Assembly (NCBI RefSeq): GCF_002941025.1
Contig: NZ_PTJS01000001.1
Span: 4,092,001 to 4,156,000 of the forward strand
Direction of reading: 5' to 3'
Length of the DNA: 64,000 bases
DNA from: Streptomyces sp. QL37
GTDB taxonomy: Bacteria > Actinomycetota > Actinomycetes > Streptomycetales > Streptomycetaceae
The translations under genes and the position numbers were made by a program. Of the stretch, positions 18,172 through 26,872 are shown piece by piece. The notes under the pieces are model-generated. The model made no database searches. It worked only from the letters and a program-made list of their open reading frames with translations, and had not been told where the DNA came from. The stretch's first letter is position 1. The number at the start of each line of letters is the position of its first letter.

Positions 18172-18480
18172 TCAGACCTCGCCGGGCGTTCCGAGCATCG
18201 CGGACGCGTTCTCCAGCGGGGTGAGAGGCACCGCCGGGGCGGGCACCTCCGCCGGGCGGCAGGTGAATCCGAGACGCGACAGCGCCCTGGTCACCTCACC
18301 GGCGGAGAAGTCCCGGCGGTCCTGCCGGGTGATGATCTCGCCGACCTGCTTGACGGGGTAGACGCGGCGGTTGACCACCACCGCGTCACCTGTGACGGGC
18401 TCGGGCTTGACGCCCTTCATCAGCTCCTCGACCTCGGGCTTGAAGAGGTCGAAGGGGAAGCGGGCGATGACACAGCGCAT
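18172..18480 (-). CDS. conserved hypothetical protein next to DEAD-box helicase
   Basis: This 102-residue protein begins MRCVIARFPFDLFKPEVEEL and contains YPVKQVGEIITRQDRRDFSA and a Pro/Ala-rich tail. It is 66 bp downstream of the DEAD-box helicase on the same strand and probably shares its transcript. I do not recognise a named domain. The codon use is normal for the genome and the N-terminal 70 residues look globular. A role linked to RNA metabolism or cold adaptation is suggested only by position. Confidence 0.75.
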   Translation of the reverse strand: MRCVIARFPFDLFKPEVEELMKGVKPEPVTGDAVVVNRRVYPVKQVGEIITRQDRRDFSAGEVTRALSRLGFTCRPAEVPAPAVPLTPLENASAMLGTPGEV

Positions 18481-18546
18481 GGTGCCTCAACAGGGTGGTG
18501 TCGTGGAGAAAGCCGGACAGGGTCGGCCGGGTTCCCGGCCGGGCGA

Positions 18547-20115
18547 CTACGCGGCCTTGTTGGCCCTGCGCTGCGCCGACGCCGCACGCGCCTGTGGCGT
18601 CGGCGTGTTGGCGTTGGAGCGGCGCCCCTGACCGGGACGCGCGCCGCGCCGGCCACGGGGACCGGAACCGCTGCCCTTCGCGCGCTCCGACACCGGCGAG
18701 GTGATCGTGACCGGCACACCCGACGGGGCCTGGGCTCCGGTGATGCGGTTGAGCTCGGCCTCGCCGGAGCGGACCTGGGCGATCTGCGGCGTGATGCCGG
18801 CATCCGCCATCAGCCGGGTCATCTCGCGGCGCTGGTTGGGCAGCACGAGCGTGACGACGCTGCCGGACTCCCCGGCCCGAGCGGTACGCCCGCCGCGGTG
18901 CAGGTAGTCCTTGTGGTCGCTCGGCGGGTCCACGTTGACGACCAGATCGAGGTTGTCGACGTGGATGCCGCGCGCGGCGACGTTCGTGGCGACCAGCACC
19001 GTGACATGACCGGTCTTGAACCGGTCCAGGGTGCGGGTGCGCTGGGGCTGCGACTTGCCGCCGTGCAGCGCCGCCGCCCGCACACCGCTGTGCAGCAGGT
19101 GGTCGGTGAGCTTGTCCACCGCGTGCTTGGTGTCCAGGAACATGATCACCCGGCCGTCACGGGCCGCGATCTCGGTGGTCGTGGCGTACTTGTCGGCGCC
19201 CTGGACGTAGAGCACGTGGTGCTCCATCGTCGTCACCGCACCGGCCGCGGGGTCCACCGAGTGGACGACCGGGTCGTGCAGGTAGCGGCGGACCAGGAGG
19301 TCCACGTTGCGGTCCAGCGTGGCCGAGAACAGCATCCGCTGGCCGTCCGCGCCGACCTGGTCCAGCAGCTCGGTGACCTGGGGCATGAAGCCCATGTCGG
19401 CCATCTGGTCGGCCTCGTCGAGGACGGTGATGGCGACGCGGTCCAGCTTGCAGTCGCCGCGCTCGATGAGGTCCTTGAGCCGGCCGGGGGTGGCGACCAC
19501 GACTTCGGCGCCGCCGCGCAGCGCGCTGGCCTGGCGGCCGATCGACATGCCGCCGACGACCGTGGCCAGCCGGAGCTTGAGGGACCGGGCGTACGGGGTG
19601 AGCGCGTCGGTGACCTGCTGGGCCAGCTCCCGGGTGGGGACGAGGACCAGGGCCAGGGGACGGCGCGCGTCGGCGCGGTTGCCCGCGGTGCGGGCGAGCA
19701 GCGCCAGACCGAAGGCGAGCGTCTTACCCGATCCGGTGCGCCCGCGGCCCAGGACGTCCCGCCCGGCGAGCGAGTTCGGCAGGGTGGCCGCCTGGATGGG
19801 GAACGGCACGGACATGCCCTCGGAAGCCAGCGCCGCCAGGAGGGGCGCGGGCATGTCCAGGTCCGCGAAGGACTCGGCCGCGGGGAGGGCCGGGGTGATG
19901 GTCACCGGCAGGGCGAACTCACCCGAGACGGAGGAGGAGCGGCGCCCGTAGCCACCGGAGCGCTTCGGTCCGCCGGAGCGGCCCCCCGCACCCGGGGCGC
20001 CCTGCCGGCCGGATGCCGTCCCGCGGAATCCGTTGGCGGTACGACTGCCGCCGGATCCGCCGGAGCGCGTCCGGGAAAATCGGTCGTTCGTGCGAGCTGT
20101 GCGATCGCGGTTCAA
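18547..20115 (-). CDS. DEAD-box ATP-dependent RNA helicase
   Basis: This 522-residue protein shows the full motif set in order: Q motif FPIQAATLP, motif I GRTGSGKT, Ia PTRELAQQV, Ib TPGRL, II DEAD, III SAT, V ATNVAARGIHV and VI HRGGRTARAG. The N-terminus and C-terminus are Arg/Gly/Ser-rich, typical of actinobacterial cold-shock-type helicases that unwind structured mRNA. The start is set at TTG 20115, preceded by GGGAAGGG, because the Arg-rich tail begins there; the frame stays open upstream but loses helicase-tail character. The 239 bp before it is AT-richer than the surroundings and would be a long leader. The gene lies downstream of cspA behind a strong terminator. Confidence 0.93.
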   Translation of the reverse strand: MNRDRTARTNDRFSRTRSGGSGGSRTANGFRGTASGRQGAPGAGGRSGGPKRSGGYGRRSSSVSGEFALPVTITPALPAAESFADLDMPAPLLAALASEGMSVPFPIQAATLPNSLAGRDVLGRGRTGSGKTLAFGLALLARTAGNRADARRPLALVLVPTRELAQQVTDALTPYARSLKLRLATVVGGMSIGRQASALRGGAEVVVATPGRLKDLIERGDCKLDRVAITVLDEADQMADMGFMPQVTELLDQVGADGQRMLFSATLDRNVDLLVRRYLHDPVVHSVDPAAGAVTTMEHHVLYVQGADKYATTTEIAARDGRVIMFLDTKHAVDKLTDHLLHSGVRAAALHGGKSQPQRTRTLDRFKTGHVTVLVATNVAARGIHVDNLDLVVNVDPPSDHKDYLHRGGRTARAGESGSVVTLVLPNQRREMTRLMADAGITPQIAQVRSGEAELNRITGAQAPSGVPVTITSPVSERAKGSGSGPRGRRGARPGQGRRSNANTPTPQARAASAQRRANKAA

Positions 20116-20354
20116 AGAAGAACCCTTCCCTCGAATGGCACGTATCGAGGGATTCTTTCCGGGCGGCTGCAGCCATGTACGGCGCCAAGAATCGCAAGAA
20201 CGAGCCGGTGAAATATCGAAAAACGAAGCCCGTCCGCCGGATGAACCGGCCGGATTCGGTACTCCATATGACTGCAGATAACTGCCGCGCCGCGGCCCGC
20301 CCTCACCGGGAATTACTCCACCGGTGCGACGGCCTCGGCCGGGAAAACACAACG

Positions 20355-20390
20355 AGCTGGGGCCCGCACCCCAAGGTGCGGGCCCCAGCT
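20355..20390 (-). terminator. cspA intrinsic terminator
   Basis: A perfect 16-bp stem AGCTGGGGCCCGCACC (20355-20370) with loop CCAA and its complement (20375-20390) starts 20 bp past the cspA stop. It separates cspA from the helicase gene on the same strand. Confidence 0.85.
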
Positions 20391-20409
20391 GCGCCGTACG
20401 CCTGAGTGA

Positions 20410-20613
20410 TCAGGCGGGGGTGATGTTCTCCGCCTGCGGGCCCTTCTGGCCCTGCGTGACGTCGAAGTTCACCTTCTGGCCTTCCTGCAGCTCGCGGAAG
20501 CCCTGGGCGGCGATGTTCGAGTAGTGGGCGAAGACGTCAGCGCCGCCACCCTCCTGCTCGATGAAGCCGAAACCCTTTTCCGCGTTGAACCACTTCACGG
20601 TGCCAGTAGCCAT
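20410..20613 (-). CDS. cold-shock domain protein (CspA family)
   Basis: This 67-residue single CSD protein begins [20 protein letters not shown] with the RNP1 motif KGFGFI and RNP2 VFAHYS. These bind single-stranded nucleic acid and act as RNA chaperones. The RBS GAAGGAG is eight bases before ATG 20613. The gene is monocistronic, ending in a strong terminator. Its upstream region is about 300 bp, so the mRNA may have a long structured 5' leader as in other cold-shock genes. Confidence 0.97.
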   Translation of the reverse strand: MATGTVKWFNAEKGFGFIEQEGGGADVFAHYSNIAAQGFRELQEGQKVNFDVTQGQKGPQAENITPA

Positions 20614-20918
20614 GTCATATCTCCTTCGGGGCGTTGCCCGTGGGCCCACACTGTGCGAGCCCTACGTCGCCGCAAATGATTGCCCCGACCGGAAGAAACC
20701 GGAAATACAAAAGAGCGCCCACCGGAGTGAAAACGGTGAGTGCACTTGAAGTTTTGGGAACCACAACTGCAACTGAGATCAACAGTAGCACGATTCGGGC
20801 ACAAGCGAGCTGTACGCCATATCACTACGGCGTCGTTCCACCGTGCAGGGCATAAACCCTCACCGCTGATTGCGCGTATTTCTGTGCCGAGCGAAACAGA
20901 TATATACCCGTGCACCGC
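20614..20918. other. cspA upstream region, 305 bp, no gene
   Basis: No ORF with coding character is seen. The region is much more AT-rich than its neighbours, notably at 20690-20830. On the minus strand TACTGT (20787-20782) is a candidate -10 for cspA, which would give a leader of about 160 nt, but no good -35 is 17 bp upstream. The sequence ATATATA at 20900-20907 lies just past the end of the MerR-like gene. Confidence 0.45.
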
Positions 20919-21263
20919 TCAGGAATCGACGCCACTCCGGCCCGGCGCGGGCCGCCGCAGTTCCTCGTTGAGACGCAGGGCCTCCTCGAGCTGGTCCTCC
21001 AGGATGACGATGCGGCAGGCCGCCTCGACCGGCGTGCCACCGTCCACCAGCTCCCGGGCACGGGCCGCGATACGCAGCTGGTAACGGGAGTAGCGTCGGT
21101 GGCCTCCCTCGGAGCGCAACGGCGTGATCAGGCGGGCCTCGCCGATGGCCCTCAGGAAACCGGGCGTCGCACCGATCATCTCCGCGGCCCGCCCCATCGT
21201 GTACGCGGGGTAGTCGTCGTCGTCGAGACGGTCCGTGGCATGCGACGGGGACTCCGGGGGCAT
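20919..21263 (-). CDS. MerR-family-like HTH regulator
   Basis: This 114-residue protein has an N-terminal acidic lead and then YTMGRAAEMIGATPGFLRAI. The motif GHRRYSRYQLRIAARARELV, the winged-helix signature of MerR proteins, follows. A C-terminal helix (VILEDQLEEALRLNEELR) probably dimerises. It lacks a large effector domain and metal-binding Cys, so it is a minimal MerR-like protein. ATG 21263 has GAGGT five bases upstream. It is on the same strand as cspA, 305 bp away, and may be independent. Confidence 0.82.
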   Translation of the reverse strand: MPPESPSHATDRLDDDDYPAYTMGRAAEMIGATPGFLRAIGEARLITPLRSEGGHRRYSRYQLRIAARARELVDGGTPVEAACRIVILEDQLEEALRLNEELRRPAPGRSGVDS

Positions 21264-21453
21264 CTGCACCTCTTCTGTTGCGCACCGGCCACCGATATGG
21301 CCTGACTGCACAAGAAACCCTAGGCGTACGGGTAGGTCATGTCTATCGCCGCCGGAACAGGTTTCCTCCGTCTCCGGCGTCGCCCGCGCGCGGCCGCCGG
21401 CCGGGCGGTGCCCGGCCGGAGCCCTCCGTAGCCGCGCGGACACCCCAACGAGG

Positions 21454-21498
21454 CTGACCGACCGGTCAGTTGTCGGCAGACCGGCGAACGGTCATACT
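21454..21498 (+). promoter_or_regulatory. promoter with TetR-like palindrome upstream of PAP2-like gene
   Basis: TTGTCG (21470-21475) and CATACT (21493-21498) are 17 bp apart. Immediately upstream is a perfect palindrome CTGACCG-AC-CGGTCAG (21454-21469) abutting the -35. Such a site fits a TetR-type repressor or an activator, but no cognate regulator is next to it. Confidence 0.5.
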
Positions 21499-21504
21499 GC
21501 ACGG

Positions 21505-21540
21505 GTAGCCCTTCACGCATCCCCCGTCGTGAAGGGCTAC
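21505..21540 (+). other. 13-bp perfect hairpin at the predicted transcript 5' end
   Basis: GTAGCCCTTCACG (21505-21517) pairs with CGTGAAGGGCTAC (21528-21540) around a 10-nt loop. It begins about 7 bp after the predicted -10, so the transcript would start with this stem-loop. A 5' hairpin can stabilise mRNA. An attenuator is less likely because no U-run follows. Confidence 0.55.
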
Positions 21541-21595
21541 ATTCACGCGCACCGCCGGTGTCCGCGTGGTCCGCGCGACCCGGAGCACACCCAGC

Positions 21596-22186
21596 ATGAG
21601 CGGCATGGACACGACCACGGCCACGACGGTTGCCCGCACCGTGACGGACGTCCTGCAACCCCGCAACGCGCTGCTCGTCGGCATGCTCGCCATCGGGCTG
21701 GCCTCCGCCGGTGACTGGACCGGGCTGCCCTGGGGCTTCCTCGGAGCCCTCTGCGCCGGGCTCGTCCCCGCCGGTTACATCGAGTGGGAACGCGGGCGCG
21801 GCACCTGGGGCGACCGCCATGTCGTGGACCGGACCCAGCGGGCACCCATCTTCCTGGTGATCCTCGGCTCGATCGGCACCGGAGCGCTGATCATGGTGCT
21901 CGGCCACGCTCCCGTCGGCATCCTGGTCGCGATGATCTCCCTGTGGGTCATGACGACGGTGCTCCTGGCGGTCAACACGGTCTGGAAGATCTCCGTGGAC
22001 TCGGCGGTCGCGTCGGCCGTGGTGGCCCTTCTCAGCGTCACGCACTCCCTGTGGTGGCTGTGCGCGGGTACGGCGGCCCTCGCCGTGTGCTGGTCGCGCG
22101 TGGCGCTGGGCTACCACTCACTGGCCCAGACGGTGGCGGGAGCGGCTGCGGGCGCGGCGACGGCGGGCGGCTTCCTCTTCGCCTGA
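21596..22186 (+). CDS. PAP2-like integral membrane protein, catalytic residues not conserved
   Basis: This 196-residue protein has about five to six membrane helices (LVGMLAIGLASAG, GFLGALCAGLVPAGYI, FLVILGSIGTGALIMVL, VAMISLWVMTTVLLA, AVVALLSVTHSLWWL). Its C-terminal layout is that of PAP2 phosphatases: WKISVDSAVA, then SRVALGYHSLAQTVAGAAAG. In active PAP2 enzymes the first block is K-x-S-x-H, and here the His is Asp. The final block keeps SR and GYHS-like residues. It is probably a PAP2-fold protein with altered or lost phosphatase activity. ATG 21596 is chosen; ATG 21605 is possible. The upstream promoter and hairpin are listed separately. Confidence 0.75.
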   Translation: MSGMDTTTATTVARTVTDVLQPRNALLVGMLAIGLASAGDWTGLPWGFLGALCAGLVPAGYIEWERGRGTWGDRHVVDRTQRAPIFLVILGSIGTGALIMVLGHAPVGILVAMISLWVMTTVLLAVNTVWKISVDSAVASAVVALLSVTHSLWWLCAGTAALAVCWSRVALGYHSLAQTVAGAAAGAATAGGFLFA

Positions 22187-22283
22187 CCCCCGGATACCGC
22201 CGGCCTCCCCGATTGCGGACCCGGCAGGTAGCCGGTTACGTGGACGGAGGGGCCCGCACAGCGATGTCACCGGGAGGCCGCAG

Positions 22284-22502
22284 ATGCCCAGGAAACCCGC
22301 GAACTCCAAGGTCGGCCTGCTCCTGAGCCTGGGCAGCAGCGTGATCGCCGTCGTCCGCACGGTCAAGCAGATGCGCCGGGCCAGAGGCACCCAGGACAAG
22401 CTGACCGCCGCGAACACCGTGGCGGGGCTGCTCCCCCTGGTCACATCCGCCCTGATCGTCCTGCGCCGGCTGCGCGGACACTCCCGGCAGCACACCGGCT
22501 GA
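22284..22502 (+). CDS. small basic protein with one hydrophobic segment
   Basis: This 72-residue protein begins MPRKPANSKVGLLLSLGSSV and has a second apolar stretch, NTVAGLLPLVTSALIVL, between Arg/Lys-rich ends. It probably lies on or in the membrane. GGGAGG is 8 bases before ATG 22284. No family was recognised. It follows the PAP2-like gene by 97 bp and may share its transcript. Confidence 0.65.
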   Translation: MPRKPANSKVGLLLSLGSSVIAVVRTVKQMRRARGTQDKLTAANTVAGLLPLVTSALIVLRRLRGHSRQHTG

Positions 22503-22541
22503 ACCGGCACCGCGACCAGGACCACTCGCGGGACCTCGCGC

Positions 22542-22943
22542 TCAGACCGCCCCAGCCCGTATCCGCCCCCGCAGCCTCTCCAGCACCCGGGCCCTGAGCA
22601 GCTCGTACTCCTCGCGGAGCCGCACGATCTCCGCCGGACGCTCGACGGCCACGCCCCCGGACACCCGCTCGTGGGGGGCGAACTGCTCACGCGTCAGGTC
22701 GATTTCGATCCCCATGCCCAGCCGGTTCCACCAGTGGTGATCGACGCGGACACCGTCGACCCGGACCTCTCCCCGGATCAGCTCGCCGCCCAGCAGGACG
22801 TTGATCACCAGCGCGGTGACACCGCACTGGTCACGGGCCGGGTTCCCCGGATCCCACTGCGCCCGGTGCGCGGGCGTGGTGGTGTCCGCGTCCCAACTGC
22901 TGCGGACGGCGGCTTCGATGTCGGTGAGCAGCAGAGGTTCCAT
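22542..22943 (-). CDS. YunG-like conserved protein
   Basis: This 133-residue cytoplasmic protein resembles the YunG family, with a short helix ADTTTPAHRAQWDPGNPARDQCG and LVINVLLGGELIRGEV near the middle. The RDQCG Cys and the aromatic HHWWNRL are the conserved-looking parts. The C-terminal third is a charged helix. ATG 22943 has a weak upstream site. No reaction is known for the family. It lies 50 bp beyond the convergent small basic protein gene and is followed by the phosphatase gene upstream on the same strand. Confidence 0.7.
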   Translation of the reverse strand: MEPLLLTDIEAAVRSSWDADTTTPAHRAQWDPGNPARDQCGVTALVINVLLGGELIRGEVRVDGVRVDHHWWNRLGMGIEIDLTREQFAPHERVSGGVAVERPAEIVRLREEYELLRARVLERLRGRIRAGAV

Positions 22944-22993
22944 GCCGTGGATCCTCGCACCCGCCACTGACAACGCCCCGGTACGGCAGGTGT

Positions 22994-24709
22994 TCAGTAG
23001 CCCCGGCTCCGCGAGACGAGCACGGCGATGTCGTCCTCGGCCCCCTCGGCGAAGCGGTCCACGACCTCCCCCAGCAGGTCCTGGAGCCGTCCGCTCACCG
23101 GCATGGTGAGCCGTGTGAGCCGCTCGATGGAGTCGTCGATGTCCTCGCCCCGGCGCTCCACCAGGCCGTCGGTGTACATGAACAGCACCGTCCCGGGACC
23201 GCACGGCAGCACCGCTGTCCGGTATCCGCCGAAGCCCGTCCCGAGGGGCGGCCCCACGGGCATGCGCGCCACCCGCGCCCCGGCAGCCCCTGGGTCGATG
23301 AAGACCGGTGGCGGATGTCCCGCGCTGGCCACCTCGCAGACCCCCTCCTTCCGGTCGACCACGGCGATCAGGCAGGTCGCCGCCCGGTCGAGTCCGGAGT
23401 GCTCCACGGCCTTGTCCAGCCGTTCGAGGATGCGGTGCGGCGGCTGGTCGTCCTCGGCCATGATGCGCAGCATCGAGCGGTAGTTGCTCATGGCGACGGC
23501 TGCCTCCACCCCGTGCCCCATCACATCGCCCATCACCTTGAGATGCCGTCCCCCCTGGAGCGGGATGGCGTCGAACCAGTCCCCGCCCACCAGCGCCCCC
23601 GCGCCCGCGGGGAGGTAGAGGGACGCGATCTCGATGCCCGGGTTCGGCCCCCGCGGCTCGGAGAGCAGGGAGCGCTGGAGTTCCCGGGCGACGCGGTGCT
23701 CGTGCGTGTAGCGGTAGGCGTGGTCCACGTCGACGGCGGCGCGGCCCGCGAGCGTACGGGCGACGACCACGTCCAGGCCCTCCGTGAAGGGAGGGGAGTC
23801 CCCGGCCCGCAGCAGGCTGAGCGCCCCCAGCGGGCGTCCGCGCGCGGTGAGCGGCACGACGACGGCCGAGTGCAGGCCGACGGCCCGGTAGGCGGCGACC
23901 CGTTCGGGGGTGGGTGCCGAACGGCCCAGCTGCTCGTCGCCGTACAGGTTCTCGATCACCGGCTCGTCGGCCGCCAGGCAGCGGGGCACGGCCGCGTCCT
24001 CCTGGTAGTCGATGTCCGCACCCGGGCCGCCGAACTGGGCGATCGAGTCGGCGAGTTCCGGGGTCGTGGCCACCCCGGCCCTCCGCAGGCGCAGCACTCC
24101 GGCCGGTGGTTCACGCCGGGGACGCCCGTTGTCCTCCGGGATCATCTCGACGACGGCGACGTCGGCCATCACCGGCACCACGAACTCGGCGAGTTCCTGG
24201 CAGGTGGTCTCCACGTCCAGCGTCGTACCGATGGCGACGGCCGCGTTGTCCAGGAGCGTCAGATAGCTCCTGGCCCGCCGCAGCTCGTCCCGCTCGTTCT
24301 GGGTCGCGGTGACCTCCTGGGCGATCGCGATCAGCCCGCGCACCCGTCCGTCCTCCTCGTACCGGTGCAGGGCCACACGCCAGTACCTCCGCTCGATGAC
24401 GGAGTCCACCCAGGTCTGCCCACTGGTGGTGATCTCACGGGGTCTTCCGTCGGCCAGCACCTGGCGCATGACGTTCGCCCGGACGTGCATGTCCGGCAGC
24501 ACCTCGGCGACGCCCCTGCCCAGGTGCGCGGCGGCCGGCACCCCGTTGAGCCGTTCGAGTGCGGGGTTCACGTACACGTAGCGCAGCTCCGTGTCGAAGA
24601 CCGCCACCCCCGCCGGGCTGCTGCCGATCAGCGCGTCCAGCGCCGCCACGTCGAAGGGCGGCGGATCGGCGTGCTCTTCGGCCTGCAACGGAGCCTCCGG
24701 AGGGATCAT
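22994..24709 (-). CDS. PAS-GAF-PP2C (SpoIIE-type) serine phosphatase
   Basis: This 571-residue protein has, in order, a PAS domain (about residues 20-140; ELRYVYVNPALERLNG), a GAF domain (about 150-330; LDVETTCQELAEFVVPVMAD and LHSAVVVPLTARGRPLGALS), and a SpoIIE/PP2C-type phosphatase. The phosphatase shows LPAGAGALVGGDWFDAIPL, MGDVMGHGVEAA, ASAGHPPP, YTDGLVERRGED and EDDIAVLV. The metal-binding Asp residues are present. Such proteins dephosphorylate anti-sigma antagonists in partner-switching networks, which are numerous in Streptomyces. No anti-sigma kinase domain and no neighbouring antagonist gene is present, so its partner lies elsewhere. Confidence 0.93.
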   Translation of the reverse strand: MIPPEAPLQAEEHADPPPFDVAALDALIGSSPAGVAVFDTELRYVYVNPALERLNGVPAAAHLGRGVAEVLPDMHVRANVMRQVLADGRPREITTSGQTWVDSVIERRYWRVALHRYEEDGRVRGLIAIAQEVTATQNERDELRRARSYLTLLDNAAVAIGTTLDVETTCQELAEFVVPVMADVAVVEMIPEDNGRPRREPPAGVLRLRRAGVATTPELADSIAQFGGPGADIDYQEDAAVPRCLAADEPVIENLYGDEQLGRSAPTPERVAAYRAVGLHSAVVVPLTARGRPLGALSLLRAGDSPPFTEGLDVVVARTLAGRAAVDVDHAYRYTHEHRVARELQRSLLSEPRGPNPGIEIASLYLPAGAGALVGGDWFDAIPLQGGRHLKVMGDVMGHGVEAAVAMSNYRSMLRIMAEDDQPPHRILERLDKAVEHSGLDRAATCLIAVVDRKEGVCEVASAGHPPPVFIDPGAAGARVARMPVGPPLGTGFGGYRTAVLPCGPGTVLFMYTDGLVERRGEDIDDSIERLTRLTMPVSGRLQDLLGEVVDRFAEGAEDDIAVLVSRSRGY

Positions 24710-24762
24710 GCCGGGCGGGTGCGGAGCGCGCGGCCCTCACGGGCCACCGAGCACCCGGCCCC

Positions 24763-25545
24763 TCATCGTCCGCCGCCCCGCACCGCGCCGCATCTCCGCG
24801 TGCCCGGCCGGCCGGCGTCGAGTCCGTCCAGCGACAGGGTCCCTTCGGAGGCCGCGGCGCCCCGCGGCAGTCCGAACGCCGCCTCGACCCGTTTCGGCAC
24901 CGGTGCGAGGCCCAGCAGCCCCGTCACCAGCAGGCCCGCCAGGTGGTGCCAGGCCGGAGCACGGCGGATCATCGCGTGGTCGCTGCCCGGGATCGTCACC
25001 AGACAGGTCCGGGCGCCCGCCCGGCGCGCCCTGGCCGTGAGCGACTGGGACGCCAGCGGGCTCGTCACCCGGTCCCGGGTGCTGTGCAGCAGGACGACGT
25101 CGCGCCCCGCGAGCTGCGTCACCGGGTCGCCGGGGGGACACCACGGCGCCAGGCCCACCACCGAGCGGACCAGCGGGTGCCCGGCGGCGTGGAGGGCGGC
25201 GCGGGCCCCCATGGAGTGACCGAGAAGGACCACGGGGATGTCGCCCGCCTCGCGCCGCAGTGCGTCCAGCACCCGTAAGGCGTCGTGCAGGGGGTCCTCG
25301 CGGGAACCGTTCCAGCCCCGGTGCGTGTAGCGGACGCGTTGCACGCGCACGCCCGGGTCACCGCGCACCGCCCGGCTCACCGCGCGCGAGACCGGCAGCA
25401 TCCGCAGCCCGGGCAGGTTCATGGCGCCGGGTGCCGGCGCCGCCATGCCCGTCTCGTAGCCGCCGTGGAGGATGAGCACCGCTGCCGACGGCGGTCTTCC
25501 GGCCACACGTACCTCCAGATCGGGGTCGCGGGCCGACGCCCGCAC
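24763..25545 (-). CDS. alpha/beta hydrolase
   Basis: This 260-residue alpha/beta-fold hydrolase has VVLLGHSMGARAALHAAG (nucleophile elbow GHSMG), LLHSTRDRVTSP (acid) and TIPGSDHAMI (His). The oxyanion strand is AVLILHGGYE. It resembles dienelactone-hydrolase or lysophospholipase-like proteins, without a signal peptide. The start is uncertain: GTG 25545 begins right before the first strand, and ATG 25650 is further up but would overlap the divergent promoter. It is divergent from the peroxiredoxin gene. Confidence 0.82.
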   Translation of the reverse strand: MRASARDPDLEVRVAGRPPSAAVLILHGGYETGMAAPAPGAMNLPGLRMLPVSRAVSRAVRGDPGVRVQRVRYTHRGWNGSREDPLHDALRVLDALRREAGDIPVVLLGHSMGARAALHAAGHPLVRSVVGLAPWCPPGDPVTQLAGRDVVLLHSTRDRVTSPLASQSLTARARRAGARTCLVTIPGSDHAMIRRAPAWHHLAGLLVTGLLGLAPVPKRVEAAFGLPRGAAASEGTLSLDGLDAGRPGTRRCGAVRGGGR

Positions 25546-25662
25546 ACCCCATATTCGGTGCCGGAGGGCGGACGGATGGGTCGAACGTGTCGATGCGTGG
25601 AAAGTGCCGTTCACTTGGGGAGGCACGGACCCTTCCCGTACACGACCCAAGGAGGCGCCGAC

Positions 25663-26148
25663 ATGGCGTCAGGACCCCGAATCGGCCTTCCCGCACCGGA
25701 CTTCACCCTCCCCGGAGGCATACTCACCGAAGACACCTTCACGCGGCGCGACTACACGCTCTCCGCCGCGCGCGGCCGGGCCGTCGTGCTCGCCTTCTAC
25801 CCGGGGGACGACACGGCCGTCTGCACCAAGCAGCTCTGCTCCTACTCCTCGGGCCTGGAGACCTTCGAGAACCTCGACGCCGAGGTCTGGGGAATCAGTC
25901 CACAGGGTGTGGACAGCCACGAGTCCTTCGCCCGCGGCCACGACCTGCGTCTGCCCCTGCTGGCCGACACCGGACGGGAGACCGCCCGGGCCTACGGGGT
26001 CGCCGCGCCCGGCATCGGCGTACGCCGCTCCGTCTTCCTGATCGGTCCGGACGGCGTGGTGCGGTGGAAGCACGTCGCCCTGCTCGGCGTCACCTTCCAG
26101 TCCCTCGACACACTCGCCCAGCAGCTTTCCGGCATCGGAACTCCCTGA
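25663..26148 (+). CDS. peroxiredoxin (BCP/PrxQ type)
   Basis: This 161-residue thiol peroxidase carries the peroxidatic Cys in YPGDDTAVCTKQLCSYSS. A second Cys five residues later is the usual resolving Cys of PrxQ/BCP enzymes, which reduce hydroperoxides with thioredoxin. It starts MASGPRIGLPAPDFTLPGG. GGAGG lies eight bases before ATG 25663. It is cytoplasmic and divergent from the alpha/beta hydrolase. Confidence 0.93.
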   Translation: MASGPRIGLPAPDFTLPGGILTEDTFTRRDYTLSAARGRAVVLAFYPGDDTAVCTKQLCSYSSGLETFENLDAEVWGISPQGVDSHESFARGHDLRLPLLADTGRETARAYGVAAPGIGVRRSVFLIGPDGVVRWKHVALLGVTFQSLDTLAQQLSGIGTP

Positions 26149-26254
26149 AAACTGCCGGACTCCGGCAGTGCCGCCGCCACGTCCTCCGTGGGACCATTCA
26201 GTCGGTTCGACGGAAGCTCTTCGGGGGACAGCGAACAAACGGGGGAGTGATCAC

Positions 26255-26776
26255 GTGACCGTTCTCCTCGGTCTCGGCATTGCGGGGATCGCACTTCTCA
26301 CCCTCTCCCTGATCTTCGACGGGATCCTGGAAGGCCTCCTCGGTGACGCGCTGGGCGGGCTGTTGAACGGCTTCTTCGACGGTCTGCTCTCCCTGCCCGT
26401 CATCGCCGGCTTCCTGTCCATGCTCGGCTTCGGGGGAGCGATCGTCCTCGGCACCACCGGGGCCGGAATCCCCCTCGCCCTCGCGGCCGGTGGGGCGGCG
26501 GGCGTCGTCGCGGCCTGGCTGACATGGAAGTTCAGCCAGGCCCTGATGCGGGATCAGACCACGGCCACGCCGCGCGGGGACGACCTCGTCGGCACCTCGG
26601 GCTCGGTGGTCACCCCGATCCCGGCCGACGGTTACGGCGAGGTCCTGCTCCGGCTCGCGGGCCAGACCGTGAAGTTCTCCGCGAAGAGCGCCGTCCCGGT
26701 GGAACGCGGCGCCGAGATCTGGGTCGAGGCCACGCTTTCGACCACCTCGGTCACGGTCCGCCCCGTCGAGCGCTGA
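26255..26776 (+). CDS. NfeD-like membrane protein (flotillin partner)
   Basis: This 173-residue protein has three or so N-terminal membrane helices (VTVLLGLGIAGIALLTLSL, LLSLPVIAGFLSMLGFGGAI, PLALAAGGAAGVVAAWLTW). A small C-terminal OB-fold-like domain (LVGTSGSVVTPIPADGYGEV, KSAVPVERGAEIWV) follows, the layout of NfeD proteins. These sit with SPFH/flotillin proteins. The start is GTG 26255 with GGGGGAG upstream. It is followed 96 bp later by a flotillin gene on the same strand, so an operon is likely. This is the first of two such pairs in the window. Confidence 0.85.
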   Translation: MTVLLGLGIAGIALLTLSLIFDGILEGLLGDALGGLLNGFFDGLLSLPVIAGFLSMLGFGGAIVLGTTGAGIPLALAAGGAAGVVAAWLTWKFSQALMRDQTTATPRGDDLVGTSGSVVTPIPADGYGEVLLRLAGQTVKFSAKSAVPVERGAEIWVEATLSTTSVTVRPVER

Positions 26777-26872
26777 CCACCACAGAGCCACACGCCTGTC
26801 CGAAACCCGTACAGCCGATCAGACCGCCGTCCCGCCGGGAACCCCGTGGGGAGGGCAAGGGGGACATCTCTC

